A stretch of DNA of 64,000 bases from Nostoc sp. KVJ20 (GCF_001712795.1 NZ_KV757658.1:186001-250000); one strand, 5' to 3'; positions 29,084 through 39,452 are shown, counted from the first letter of the stretch. Program-made: numbers and translations. The notes: generated by a model not told the origin, from the sequence alone.

Positions 29084-29929
29084 ATGATGTTTACTCCTAC
29101 ACCTGTGCGAAATAAACAGCCAAGTCGCAGAAAGAAAAAGGTAAATGTTACCCTGTGGACGGTTTGTTCAACTGTTAGTGCGCTGTCTGTTATAGGGGCG
29201 GTTGCATTGATGGTTGGATGGAAGCAACAGGTTCCAGGTAATCAAATATCGGAGGTACAACAGGTAAAGGCGCAAGTTTCCCAAATTCGGGAAGTGTACT
29301 TAGAAAAGCTTTCTCGTACTGACTACAATATAGACCATCTTTCCAGTTACTCCTCAGTCGAGGGTGCGCCTACTCTTACAGGCTGGCGACAGTTGGCGGC
29401 GGCATTGTGGGGACAGCAATTGCGGGGTGAAATATCCAGAATGCAGGCTAATGAGAAATCTGGATTTTACCGCCTTCACTATATGCCGGCACTGGAGATA
29501 GTTAAATTCAACTCGCTGGATGTTTTACTAGAAGCGGCTTCTGGTAATAATACTTTTTACTGGGGGTATCGCAAAACCGATGGTACGAAAGTTGAGGAGA
29601 AGATACCAACTGGAGCGGCTGCTGTTTTGATTTTGGGGAAATTAGAGGCGATTGATTACGCTCAAAACTTGGAATCTCAACCATCAGTTGATCTGAATCA
29701 AATGCTAATTCAGATTAAGAATGCTCAAGAACCATATTCTCTTGCACAGGCGCAGCTGTTACGAGCGCGGGGGTATTTAGATCCAGTAGAGCAGATGGCA
29801 CAGGTGGCAGACATCCGCGAGAGAATACACCAACGGGAGGAGCAAAGGCGGATGTATATCCAACAAATGAAGAAGCAATTACCTCAGCCAGTTCCTAATA
29901 AACAGCCTGTTAATAAATCGAGGGGATGA
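29084..29929 (+). CDS. Single-pass membrane protein of unknown family
   Basis: Basic N-terminus then TM VTLWTVCSTVSALSVIGAVALMVGW; large extracytoplasmic-like domain. Confidence 0.65.
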   Translation: MMFTPTPVRNKQPSRRKKKVNVTLWTVCSTVSALSVIGAVALMVGWKQQVPGNQISEVQQVKAQVSQIREVYLEKLSRTDYNIDHLSSYSSVEGAPTLTGWRQLAAALWGQQLRGEISRMQANEKSGFYRLHYMPALEIVKFNSLDVLLEAASGNNTFYWGYRKTDGTKVEEKIPTGAAAVLILGKLEAIDYAQNLESQPSVDLNQMLIQIKNAQEPYSLAQAQLLRARGYLDPVEQMAQVADIRERIHQREEQRRMYIQQMKKQLPQPVPNKQPVNKSRG

Positions 29930-29933
29930 TGTC

Positions 29934-30503
29934 ATGTATGTCAAGTTTGCTGCTGCGATAATTTGCATAGCTTTGTGTTCGCTCAACGTTGTAGCGGCAG
30001 TCAAACGTACCCCTATTCGTACTACCCTGGAAGGTTCAACTCGCACGACAGTTGAGATGATGCCATCTCCTAATTCAGGAGTGCATTGGATGAGTGCAGT
30101 TATATTTCTGGCTGGATTTGCTTGTTTTTTGGGCTGGGGAATTTCTGACTATAACAATGCAATTGAAGAAAGAGATGAACTGTCTGATAACTTGGCTAAT
30201 CCCAGCAATCAACAACTTCATGTTGGTGCTTCTGATATTGATATTCAGCCTTCTTTAGTGCCCCCGGTGTCACCTTCTCCTGGGATGAGATTAAATAACG
30301 AATTTTCTGCCAAGAATGTAGTCCAATTTTCTCCTCGTTCTAGTGTTTCTGGGTTAGGGCGAGTACATAGTAGTCAGTTTGTTGAAGATGGAGTGCAAAA
30401 TCAACCTGGAATGTTATCTCCAGAAGAGTTTTACGCCCAACTTCAGGATGAAGATTTTTGGGAAGATACTAACTCCCAGGTAAATGATAAACCCGCCAGC
30501 TAG
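29934..30503 (+). CDS. Membrane protein of unknown family
   Basis: TM segments AAIICIALCSLNVVAAV and MSAVIFLAGFACFLGWGI. Confidence 0.6.
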   Translation: MYVKFAAAIICIALCSLNVVAAVKRTPIRTTLEGSTRTTVEMMPSPNSGVHWMSAVIFLAGFACFLGWGISDYNNAIEERDELSDNLANPSNQQLHVGASDIDIQPSLVPPVSPSPGMRLNNEFSAKNVVQFSPRSSVSGLGRVHSSQFVEDGVQNQPGMLSPEEFYAQLQDEDFWEDTNSQVNDKPAS

Positions 30504-30525
30504 TTACTTAATTTGAGGTCATATT

Positions 30526-31017
30526 ATGAGTAGAAATCAGCGCCGCAACTTTGATGTTGATTATTCTGAAGGTGGAGCAATTGTGCCTGCAAACCGCTTA
30601 CAAAATATGTTGCAGCAGGTACAGCAACAAGGAGGAATAGTAAATCAGCAACCTAACGTTTCTCCCATGACTACTTATGAGACTCAGCCAGTAGAAGTTA
30701 GGTATATCAATGCACCTACTTCCTATAAGCCGAGGGTTCCTCAAATAGAGATTCCCTACATCGAGACTTGGAAAGCACATCGGCTGCATCCGCAAAACCC
30801 CTGGAGGTTTGGCTGGTATCCAGTATATTTTTTATCTGATGTAATTAAATCTCCTGTGGGTGTGGCTGGTGTAGGAGTGTGGTTGTTAATAATGCTGTTG
30901 AATTTTTTCCTAAATGGCAGTTATACCGGGCCGGGGTATGCGTCTGGGAAGAAGATTGAAGTTGTACCCAAGGAAGTTCCTTCTTTTGCCCTGCCTGTGG
31001 TTAAGCAGTTGGAATAA
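30526..31017 (+). CDS. Membrane protein of unknown family
   Basis: Gln-rich N-terminus, TM VGVAGVGVWLLIMLLNFFL; ATG overlap with next gene. Confidence 0.6.
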   Translation: MSRNQRRNFDVDYSEGGAIVPANRLQNMLQQVQQQGGIVNQQPNVSPMTTYETQPVEVRYINAPTSYKPRVPQIEIPYIETWKAHRLHPQNPWRFGWYPVYFLSDVIKSPVGVAGVGVWLLIMLLNFFLNGSYTGPGYASGKKIEVVPKEVPSFALPVVKQLE

Positions 31018-31358
31018 TGTGGGTAAAAGCAATTTTTTGGTTCGTACTGCTGGTATGGATTGCAGATATCTTGCAACCGGGATATTTGCAGTTTTATAAC
31101 TGGCGTAATGCTGTGGCGTTGGTACAAAAGCTTCAGTTTTCATCGTCGGCTGTTGTCCCAACTGCCGCACCTGGCGTGAATATGTCTTCTACTCCTGTTT
31201 CTACACGTTACTCCCCGCAAGTAAGGGAACATGCAACATCCGGGGATGGCCTAAATTCTCCTGATTGCCGTGTGGCTAGGAATGATTTTGAGGAAGTATT
31301 GAGTACTGCAAAGATTGGTTGTTGGCAGGTTTCTCCTGCTAATGCAAAAAGGCGTTGA
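31017..31358 (+). CDS. Small membrane-anchored/exported protein
   Basis: MWVKAIFWFVLLVWIADILQ TM; ...CRVARNDFEEVLSTAKIGCWQV. Confidence 0.55.
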   Translation: MWVKAIFWFVLLVWIADILQPGYLQFYNWRNAVALVQKLQFSSSAVVPTAAPGVNMSSTPVSTRYSPQVREHATSGDGLNSPDCRVARNDFEEVLSTAKIGCWQVSPANAKRR

Positions 31359-31362
31359 GGCA

Positions 31363-32013
31363 ATGCGAATAATCTTTGAAACTGACGGTGGCAAGGAGGT
31401 TAGGAATTCAACTGTAACTAGTTTGGATGAGACAGCTGATACTAGTTCGAGTGCAAATTGGAGATATGCGATCGCAACCTCAGTTGTAATTGCAGCTATG
31501 GTCATTCCCCAGGTTTCTGGATGGATTGAATCTCAACTGTTAGTCAAATCTCTCCAAAGTCTAATACTACCTAAAACTATTCGTAGTAATCAGGTTTTAA
31601 ATAACGGTCGAATTGCCTTTCCTACTGCGCCTGGTACTCCTGTAACTAGTGAATTTGGTTGGCGGACACACCCCATTACAGGCGATCGCAAGTTTCACGC
31701 GGGGATTGATTTTGGTGCAGTAAAGGGTACACCAATTTATGCGGTTGATGCTGGTCGAGTGGTTTTTGCAGGCGACAAGGGTGGTTATGGCAAAGCAGTT
31801 GTTATTCAGCATCAGGGAAGTTTATCTACTCTGTACGGTCATGCCAGTCAGCTGTATGTACAGCAAGGACAACAAGTTGTCCGTGGGCAGATGATTGCAG
31901 CAGTAGGTAGTACGGGCTTTTCCACGGGGCCGCATTTGCATTTTGAAGTTCACGTTAATGGTGTAACACAGAACCCCCGTCCTTATTTACGCGAATATTT
32001 AGCAACCCGTTGA
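31363..32013 (+). CDS. M23-family metallopeptidase (membrane-anchored peptidoglycan hydrolase)
   Basis: TSEFGWRTHPITGDRKFHAGIDFGAVKGTPIYAVDAGRVVFAGDKGGYGKAVVIQHQGSLSTLYGHASQL...TGPHLHFEVHVNG. Confidence 0.93.
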   Translation: MRIIFETDGGKEVRNSTVTSLDETADTSSSANWRYAIATSVVIAAMVIPQVSGWIESQLLVKSLQSLILPKTIRSNQVLNNGRIAFPTAPGTPVTSEFGWRTHPITGDRKFHAGIDFGAVKGTPIYAVDAGRVVFAGDKGGYGKAVVIQHQGSLSTLYGHASQLYVQQGQQVVRGQMIAAVGSTGFSTGPHLHFEVHVNGVTQNPRPYLREYLATR

Positions 32014-32121
32014 AAGTTATGAGTCGTGATACCTAAAATCCTGAATAAATCCGGTGCATATAAGCATATAGCCAAATAAATTTGGCTTTCTTAAATCAGT
32101 CGAGATAAATCAGGTTGAGCC

Positions 32122-33348
32122 ATGATAATCTATGAGTTAAAAGTCAAAGGAAAAGACAAGCAGTATCGTGCTATTGACGAAGCCATTCGCACCAGTCAAT
32201 TCATCCAAAACAAATGTTTACGTTACTGGATGGATAATAAAAATGTAGGCAAGTATGACCTCAGCAAATACTGTGCGATACTAGCTGCTGAATTTCCCTT
32301 TGCTGATCAATTAAATTCAATGGCTCGGCAGTCGGCGGCGGAACGTTCTTGGAGCGCAATTAGTCGATTTTACAATAACTGCAAGAAAAAGATTAATGGT
32401 AAAAAGGGTTTCCCAAAGTTTAAGAAAAATTGCCGCTCAGTGGAGTACAAAACCTCTGGCTGGAAGCTTTCTAAAACTCGTAAAGCCATTAGTTTTTCAG
32501 ATAAGAAAGGCATAGGAACACTCAATTTGAAGGGAACCTATGATCTTAATTACTACGACATTAAACAAATTAAGCGTGTCCGTTTAGTACGTCGCGCTGA
32601 CGGTTACTACGCTCAGTTCGTACTTGATGTTGATGTTAAGGTTAAAACGCAGCCAACAAATCAAGTAGTTGGTATCGACTTAGGATTAAAGTATTTCATT
32701 GCTGATAGTAGAGGTAATGTAGAACCCTCGCCCCAGTTTTACCGCAAGTCGGAAAAGCAGTTAAATCGAGCTAATCGCAAAAAATCTAAGAAATTCAATC
32801 AAGCTAAAAATAAAGCCAAGCTTCGTCAGTCTAATAATTACTACAAAGCTAGAAATAGATATGCGCGTAAGCATTTAAGAGTAAGTAGGCAGCGAAAAGA
32901 GTATTGCAAGAGATTGGCGTACTCCGTCATCCAATCTAATGATTTGGTAGCCTATGAAGATTTAAATGTGAAAGGCTTGGTCAAGAACCGACATCTAGCT
33001 AAATCAATCAGTGATGCTGGTTGGTCAACTTTTCGCAGTTGGGTGGAGTATTTTGGTCATAAATATGGGAAGGTAACGGTTGCTGTCCCTCCTAACAACA
33101 CAAGCCAAAATTGCTCTAACTGCGGCAAGAAAGTGAATAAATCTCTATCTACTAGAACCCATATTTGCACACATTGCGGATATGTAGAAGACAGAGATGT
33201 CAATGCCAGTATAAATATCCTGAATCTAGGATTAAGTACCGTGGGGCACACGGGAAATTACGCTTGGGGAGATTTGCCCTCTTGGGGAATTGGTGTAAAC
33301 CAATTGTCTAACGGCGAGTCACTGAACCAAGAATCCCTTTCTCTTTAG
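32122..33348 (+). CDS. tnpB: TnpB-like RNA-guided nuclease/transposase accessory protein (IS200/IS605-IS1341 type)
   Basis: VVGIDLGLKYFIADS; SNDLVAYEDLNVKGLVKN; CSNCGKKVNKSLSTRTHICTHCGYVEDRDVNASINIL; no TnpA ORF nearby. Confidence 0.92.
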   Translation: MIIYELKVKGKDKQYRAIDEAIRTSQFIQNKCLRYWMDNKNVGKYDLSKYCAILAAEFPFADQLNSMARQSAAERSWSAISRFYNNCKKKINGKKGFPKFKKNCRSVEYKTSGWKLSKTRKAISFSDKKGIGTLNLKGTYDLNYYDIKQIKRVRLVRRADGYYAQFVLDVDVKVKTQPTNQVVGIDLGLKYFIADSRGNVEPSPQFYRKSEKQLNRANRKKSKKFNQAKNKAKLRQSNNYYKARNRYARKHLRVSRQRKEYCKRLAYSVIQSNDLVAYEDLNVKGLVKNRHLAKSISDAGWSTFRSWVEYFGHKYGKVTVAVPPNNTSQNCSNCGKKVNKSLSTRTHICTHCGYVEDRDVNASINILNLGLSTVGHTGNYAWGDLPSWGIGVNQLSNGESLNQESLSL

Positions 33349-33367
33349 AGCAGGGAGTGTCAAGGAG
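33349..33367 (+). ncRNA. Right end of the TnpB element, candidate 3' end of its omega RNA
   Basis: AGAGCAGGGAGTGTCAA-type right end just after the tnpB stop. IS605-family right ends of this type carry the guide-RNA scaffold end (established for the family). Boundary approximate. Confidence 0.4.
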
Positions 33368-33471
33368 TAGCTTCACTGCCGTGTCAGTTGCCATCATGTT
33401 ATATGCATAGTTTTGGTAAGACAATTGATAGTTGGAAATTTGGGTTTATTGTTGATAGTTTAGTTGAGTTA

Positions 33472-34107
33472 ATGCAAAATACTCGCCGTCAATTTATATT
33501 ACGTTTTCAACCCATTCATCTGTCAACTGCTTCCTTAATTACTTTGGGCATTTATTTTTCAATTTCTCAAAGTACTGGTGTTTCTTCAGTATCATTAAAT
33601 AGTTTAAGAGGAAGAGTTAGTACAAGTTCTTATTCACCGCGTCCTTATTCACCACGGTTGAGTGCTTTTTTAGCGACAATTCGTTGGGCAGAAACAGGAA
33701 CCAGTGAGCCAGAAAGTTATCACAAATTAGTATTTAACGGAACTTTTAATAATTTTTCTACACACCCGTTAAAGAAACAGTGCGCTCCTATTAATGGCAA
33801 AAATGTTTGTTCAACTGCGGCTGGTGCTTATCAAATGTTGGATAAAAGTTGGTATGACCTTCAGCCAAAGTTAAACTTAAAGGATTTTAGTCCAGCTTCT
33901 CAGGACAAGATGGCAATTGAATATATTCGTCGTAATAATGCCTTAAGTGATGTTGAAGCAGGAAGGTTTGATACTGCGATATGTAAAGTAGGTAGGGTAT
34001 GGGCCAGTCTTATTTGTAACTCGTATAATCAAAATCCAAAATCTTTAGCGCAGTTGAGAATTTACTATCAGCAGCAATTACAAAAGTTTGAAATTTCTAG
34101 GAGGTAA
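33472..34107 (+). CDS. Lysozyme/GH104-like muramidase or transglycosylase with N-terminal TM
   Basis: LSAFLATIRWAETGTSEPESYHKLVFNGTFNNFSTHP...STAAGAYQMLDKSWYDLQPKLNLKDFSPASQDKMAIEYIRRNNAL. Confidence 0.75.
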   Translation: MQNTRRQFILRFQPIHLSTASLITLGIYFSISQSTGVSSVSLNSLRGRVSTSSYSPRPYSPRLSAFLATIRWAETGTSEPESYHKLVFNGTFNNFSTHPLKKQCAPINGKNVCSTAAGAYQMLDKSWYDLQPKLNLKDFSPASQDKMAIEYIRRNNALSDVEAGRFDTAICKVGRVWASLICNSYNQNPKSLAQLRIYYQQQLQKFEISRR

Positions 34108-34113
34108 AAATCA

Positions 34114-36297
34114 GTGATGTTATTACCATACAATAACACTAATGGTAATATTGAAGTTCAAAAACAACAGCTTTTGACTGCAATTGTGCAGGCAAAACAA
34201 GATGGTTTGGGCAATGAAGAGATTATAGAGAATATACGGGAAGCTTTACCTGACGTAATGGTTTCTTATGCTGAAACTGTTCTACAAGAAATTGATTTTA
34301 TAGCAAAATTATCACGTCCTGTTATAGAATTTAATTTAGAATTTTTATTTCAGTTAATATACGAATCAGTAATTGCAGGTACAAATGATGAAAAAATATT
34401 ATCAATATGTGCAGAACACTGTACTTTAAATCAGTACGAATTTGTACGTTATGCACTTGAGTATATTCATGTTAATCGGTTTCCATCGCAGTGGGAGCAA
34501 AATAACATATATCAAAAAATGATTGACATACTTAGTAGCTCACCCATTGAATCTTTATTTGAATACATTGAAGCAATCAAAAATATTTATCTTAAGCAGA
34601 TTGGTTATAAAGTAGTTCAGGAGAATCTTTATAATTTATTTTTGAGCAATAAAGAAACTAGTTATTTTACTGATTTAGCTAATAAATCTAGAGATAACTT
34701 CATTAAAAACTATTGCTGCCGAACGGCAGTGCTTGTTGCGCGTGCTACAGGTAAGCCATTAGATTTAAAACTTACAGGTGATGGCTCAATTATTTTAAAA
34801 GAGCCTAAATATTTAGATAGAAATACTGGTGCAAATGAGATTGGTACTTCACAAAATTTAACTATGTTACAGGCAGGGAAGTTATTAGTTGATACGTTAG
34901 AGGATTTTAATATTAATGCTAAGTATGTTGATGCCAAAAATGGCCCTACTTTTAACCGTATTAGGGTAAAACTGGGACGGGGTGTTAGTTACAAGAAAGT
35001 AGAAGACATCGGTAATGACTTAGTGCAGCAGCTTGGTGAAGAGTTAGGCTTGAAATTTGCACCAATGGTGAGTGTAGTGCCTGGAGGAGTTGTATTTGAC
35101 ATACCCCGATTAGATAGACAATTTGCTTATTTCCGCGATCATTTTACTTTTGACAGTGAACCTGACATTCATTCTGTATCTATTCCTGGTGGTGTTGATG
35201 TAAATGGCACCTATGTCGAAATTCCACTTTATAGCGACAACGTGACTCATATCTTGGGTGGTGGGCGGACACGGGGTGGGAAGTCGCAGTTTGAGAAAGC
35301 AGCAATTTTGTATTTAGTGCGACGATATCCCCCTTCGGTTGTTCGATTAGCACTTTCGGATGTCAAACGCGTGACTTTTGGTAAATTTGATGGGCTACCC
35401 CATCTCGTTGCACCAGTTGCGCGTGATGCAGAGTCTACCGCCAACTTGCTTGATTACTTGGTAGAAGAAATGGAATTGCGATATCAGGAATTTGAGCGCC
35501 ACAGCAGTATTGAAACGATCGCACAGTACAACCTGCGGTTTGCACCTGATTTTGTCATGCCGCGAGTGATTTGTCTAATTGACGAGTGTTTTGATCTACT
35601 TTCCGATGATAACTACTGCGATCGCATTGAGACTGCGCTGATGAAGTTGCTTGCAAAAGCTGGTGGTGCAGGGATTCACGTACTGTTGTACACCCAGCGA
35701 CCTGATAAGAACGTGATAGACCCGTTAATTCGCTCAAACTTTCCAGCCAAGACAGCCTTTGTTACGACTCGCCCTGAAGACAGTTGTATTATCCTTGGGG
35801 ACGATAAAGACAAACGTGCGGTTTACTTACTGGGATACGGAGATTTCTTGTACAAGACAACTGAAGTGTTGCGACTCCAGGCGCTTTATGTAGCTGACGA
35901 TGAAGACCCTAAATACTTCCAGCAATTACTTCTAGAAGCTAAAAATCAAAACGACCCCTACACAGCTTGGCAGTCTGGGTTAGACTTTGATGAATTTGTC
36001 GCTAGTTTGTATGGTGAGAGCAATAGTAAGGACATAGGTAAATCTAAAGCTACTGCTGTTACTAAAACTAAACAGCATAAAACTGATTTTGAGGGCAGTT
36101 TTAACTTTAAGGTACAGCTTGACGAGGAAGCAAGAAACTCAATTTTGAATTTGCATCAAAAGGGCTATCAACTTGATGAAATTGTCAAAGCGGTATTCAA
36201 TTTATCCCGTCAAGATGGTAGGTCGTATAAGAAATTTAGAAATGTTGTTGAGGATTTTTTAAATAGCTTGAAAGGGGGTGAAGAAGATGATATTTGA
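34114..36297 (+). CDS. FtsK/SpoIIIE-like DNA translocase
   Basis: HILGGGRTRGGKSQFEKAAILYLVRRYPPSVVRLALSDVKRVTFGKFDGLPHLVAPVARDAESTANLLDYLVEEMELRYQ...VICLIDECFDLL...GGAGIHVLLYTQRPDKNVIDPLIRSNFPAKTAF. Confidence 0.85.
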   Translation: MMLLPYNNTNGNIEVQKQQLLTAIVQAKQDGLGNEEIIENIREALPDVMVSYAETVLQEIDFIAKLSRPVIEFNLEFLFQLIYESVIAGTNDEKILSICAEHCTLNQYEFVRYALEYIHVNRFPSQWEQNNIYQKMIDILSSSPIESLFEYIEAIKNIYLKQIGYKVVQENLYNLFLSNKETSYFTDLANKSRDNFIKNYCCRTAVLVARATGKPLDLKLTGDGSIILKEPKYLDRNTGANEIGTSQNLTMLQAGKLLVDTLEDFNINAKYVDAKNGPTFNRIRVKLGRGVSYKKVEDIGNDLVQQLGEELGLKFAPMVSVVPGGVVFDIPRLDRQFAYFRDHFTFDSEPDIHSVSIPGGVDVNGTYVEIPLYSDNVTHILGGGRTRGGKSQFEKAAILYLVRRYPPSVVRLALSDVKRVTFGKFDGLPHLVAPVARDAESTANLLDYLVEEMELRYQEFERHSSIETIAQYNLRFAPDFVMPRVICLIDECFDLLSDDNYCDRIETALMKLLAKAGGAGIHVLLYTQRPDKNVIDPLIRSNFPAKTAFVTTRPEDSCIILGDDKDKRAVYLLGYGDFLYKTTEVLRLQALYVADDEDPKYFQQLLLEAKNQNDPYTAWQSGLDFDEFVASLYGESNSKDIGKSKATAVTKTKQHKTDFEGSFNFKVQLDEEARNSILNLHQKGYQLDEIVKAVFNLSRQDGRSYKKFRNVVEDFLNSLKGGEEDDI

Positions 36298-36745
36298 ATT
36301 AACGATGCCTTTACCTCCTAGTATGAACGAAATTATTAACCAGGCACGGTCAGGTTGGCAAGCCAGCGCTGGACTTAAGAAGTACTGGACAAACTTAATT
36401 GGTGAATTTGTTCGAGAATGTGGATTTTGTTTAGATGGTGCAGTTTGGATTGAATTTCATTGGTATCTCAAAAATTTTGGACGAGATAGCGATAACGTAG
36501 CTGCTGCCGCCAAATTTATCATGGATGGTCTGGTTACAGGACGAGCAATTCGTAACGATAACTTGACAGTTATCCAATCACCTGTAGTTCATTATTATCA
36601 TCGCAGTAGTGGTGATGATGGTGTGCTGTTGAGACTTTCACAATCACCTGATTTTCTGTTAGATAATTTTATTGTATCTAACCAATTTTCCCGAAACAGC
36701 TTAGAGAAGCACAGCCAAAAAATCACATATTTAGTGTCAATTTAA
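36278..36745 (+). CDS. RusA-like Holliday-junction resolvase family protein
   Basis: MPLPPSMNEIINQARSGWQASAGLKKYW...YLKNFGRDSDNVAAAAKFIMDGLVTGRAIRNDNLTVI. Confidence 0.65.
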   Translation: MKKMIFELTMPLPPSMNEIINQARSGWQASAGLKKYWTNLIGEFVRECGFCLDGAVWIEFHWYLKNFGRDSDNVAAAAKFIMDGLVTGRAIRNDNLTVIQSPVVHYYHRSSGDDGVLLRLSQSPDFLLDNFIVSNQFSRNSLEKHSQKITYLVSI

Positions 36746-36770
36746 TTTATGGATATATTGGATTTAAAGG

Positions 36771-37259
36771 ATGACGATAATGTTACGTTATAAAGACTAC
36801 CGTCAGTTAATCGATCAGGTAAATGCAGGCAAGAATATTAACCTATGGGGCAAGCAAAATATTGGTAAGACTCTTACTGTTAAAAACTGTTTACTCAAGG
36901 ATATTAACTTAGAGTCTGTTTACCTCAATCTTGAACATCCTTTTAGTGTGGATCATCTATTCAACGTTATTCCTATTAGCTTCAGCTTTTACTACCAGCA
37001 GGATTGGCAAAATATCATAAGCAAATTATCTGATGGTTATAATAAACTGCTGGTGATAGATAATTTTGATAGATTACACTTTGTTAGCAATAGTTTTATC
37101 GACGACTTATTTCGATTACAACAGTTAGCTCAACTAGAAAATTTTTCTTTACTATTAATATCTCGGATGCCGTTAGAATATTTTCACTTTCCAGGTTTTG
37201 CTAACTATTTTGAAAGATTGGAATTAAACGAAACTAATACTTGGACTTTTGGACAGTAG
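36771..37259 (+). CDS. Small P-loop ATPase-like protein
   Basis: INLWGKQNIGKTLTVKNCLL (Walker A-like), KLLVIDNFDRLHF (Walker B-like), LLLISRMPLEYF (sensor-1-like). Confidence 0.6.
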   Translation: MTIMLRYKDYRQLIDQVNAGKNINLWGKQNIGKTLTVKNCLLKDINLESVYLNLEHPFSVDHLFNVIPISFSFYYQQDWQNIISKLSDGYNKLLVIDNFDRLHFVSNSFIDDLFRLQQLAQLENFSLLLISRMPLEYFHFPGFANYFERLELNETNTWTFGQ

Positions 37260-37529
37260 ATATATGGCTTTTAGATATCGTTTTTTGGTGATATCCGCTC
37301 CGGGTGGAATGTTGGTTTAAGCAATAAAGCAAGTTCGACCCTTGCTATCACCATTGAGGATGAAACTACTGCCGATACTGAAAATTAACTAGTACGAATC
37401 TATTAAATAGTTTTGGAATTGTTAATAGAGTAAGGGGTAGGTTAGTAGTGTAGTTCTCAGTAAATCCCAATCCTTGCCGGGGCAAGAGTAATTAAAAACC
37501 TTGTAACCTGCATTTTGGAGGGATGAATT

Positions 37530-38042
37530 ATGTTGAAGAAGTTTGCGTTTAATTGCTTGAGAAACATTAATGCTGCTTTTGGAATGGTGTCTTTGACTGC
37601 TATTGGTTTGGGCGCTATAGCAACTTTTTCTGGTTTGGGTTTATTGTACTTAGCTAGGGGCGGATTCCCAATTATTGAGAAAGAACGCTCTGAACAAATT
37701 GCCTCTACTGGCATTGGTGCTATTGTATTAGGCTTTACCGGAATTATTTTTGCTTCCTTGGGCGGTGGTTTCTTAAGTATTGTTGAAGAATCGGAGGAAA
37801 CTAATTCGAGTAGAGAAACTGCAAAAATAGCTGAAAAAAAACCACTTGTATTAACAAAATATGAGAGCTTTGAAAAATCTGATTGTCTACCTTCAATTTA
37901 CACTTACACGGTGATGAATTTCGAGGGACATTCTGATTTAAAGGGCTTAGTTGTTTGCAGATTTGAGGAAGAACCGTATCGGAAATTGGTACTTTACGAA
38001 GAATTACGTTCTCACCATATTGACCAGGGTAAGCTCATCTAA
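37530..38042 (+). CDS. Membrane protein of unknown function
   Basis: Two TM segments then a cytoplasmic-like tail. Confidence 0.55.
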   Translation: MLKKFAFNCLRNINAAFGMVSLTAIGLGAIATFSGLGLLYLARGGFPIIEKERSEQIASTGIGAIVLGFTGIIFASLGGGFLSIVEESEETNSSRETAKIAEKKPLVLTKYESFEKSDCLPSIYTYTVMNFEGHSDLKGLVVCRFEEEPYRKLVLYEELRSHHIDQGKLI

Positions 38043-38055
38043 TTTGGTATAGTAT

Positions 38056-39452
38056 TAACTTGACAAAAGAGACAAGATAACCATAAGCAACCAGATAAAA
38101 AATGTACTTGACATCAGAGCAAAATAAGTGAGAAGAATTCAATGCTCTCAAGGAAAAACTCAAGGAATTAAGCTTTATGTCTGTTCGTGCAGCGTCTGGT
38201 AGAGAGGGATTTGAAACTAAATTTGGTAAAGCCAAGAAAAGTAATCCTCATCAGCTAAAGCCTAAAGAAGTAGCATCCATTGAAACTATACAACAGAGTT
38301 TATTGGAGAATTTTGGAGACATCAAAGATCCAAGAGTAGAGCGAACAAAGAAACATCAACTCACAGATATCTTGGTGATTGCAATTCTGGCAGTTATCGG
38401 TGGAGCGCAAGGTTGGGAGGACATCGAGAATTACGGCATCAGCAAGCGAAAATGGTTAGAAGAGTTTTTAGTATTACCAAACGGAATTCCCTCCGATGAC
38501 ACCTTTCGGCGAGTATTTGAGTTTATCAACCCAGAAGAATTAAATCGCTGTTTCTTGAGATGGATAGAAAGCCTAGTGAAAAACATGGGAGGAGAAATAA
38601 TTCCCATAGATGGAAAGACCATTAGGGGTTCTTACGACCGAAATCAAGGGAAATCAGCATTGCACTTGATTAGTGCCTGGGCAAGTGAACAAAACTTGGT
38701 ATTGGCACAGATGAAAGTGGAAGATAAGTCAAATGAGATTATAGCAATTCCGGCATTATTAGAGTTCCTAGATATCACAGGCTCTATCATCACCATTGAT
38801 GCAATGGGGACTCAAACCGAGATTGCCAAAAAGATTATCGACAAAAAAGCAGATTATGTTCTGGCACTCAAAGCAAATCATCCGACTCTCTACCATCAGG
38901 TAGAACAATGGTTTGAAACAGCGGCTGCACAGGATTTTCAAGGCATTGATGTCAGTTATGACCACCGGATTGAAAAAGGACATCATCGCACGGAAATTCG
39001 CTCCTGTTGGTCTGTTCCGATTTCGGCTCTTGGTGAACTTTACCAACCCAAAATCTGGGCTGGACTGCAAAGTGTTGTCATGGTTGTTCGGGAGCGTCGT
39101 CTTTGGAACAAAACCACTCGTGAGGTTCAATTTTATCTTTCTTCTTTACACAGTGATGCTCAACTTTTAGGTCGAGCTATCCGCAAGCATTGGGGGATTG
39201 AAAATCAAGCTCATTGGATTCTTGATTGCACTTTTGCTGAGGATTCCTGTCGCATTCGCTCTTTTCATAGTCCCCGGAATTTTGCTCTTTTACGACGCAT
39301 TGCTCTCAATGCCCTTAATCGTGAACAGACTTACAAACGTAGTCTTCGACAAAAAATGAAACGCACTGGTATGGACAATGATTATATGATTCAAGTTCTC
39401 AGTTCTTGTTTCATTGACTCTACATTAGATTCCTCACAGTCCTTATGTCAAG
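38056..39452 (+). mobile_element. ISAs1-type insertion sequence (boundaries approximate)
   Basis: Inverted-repeat-like ends: aaCTTGACAAAAGagacaag at left; right end reverse complement agtCTTGACATAAGgactg. Confidence 0.7.

Noticed and set aside
32122-33348. Cas12 effector
   Set aside because: Size (408 aa), domain order and right-end sequence fit an IS605-type TnpB; no CRISPR nearby.
33472-34107. Prophage lysis cassette
   Set aside because: A lysozyme-like gene alone is insufficient: no capsid, tail, portal or terminase genes were recognised, and the enzyme is TM-anchored within a membrane-protein/FtsK operon. Kept only as an alternative.
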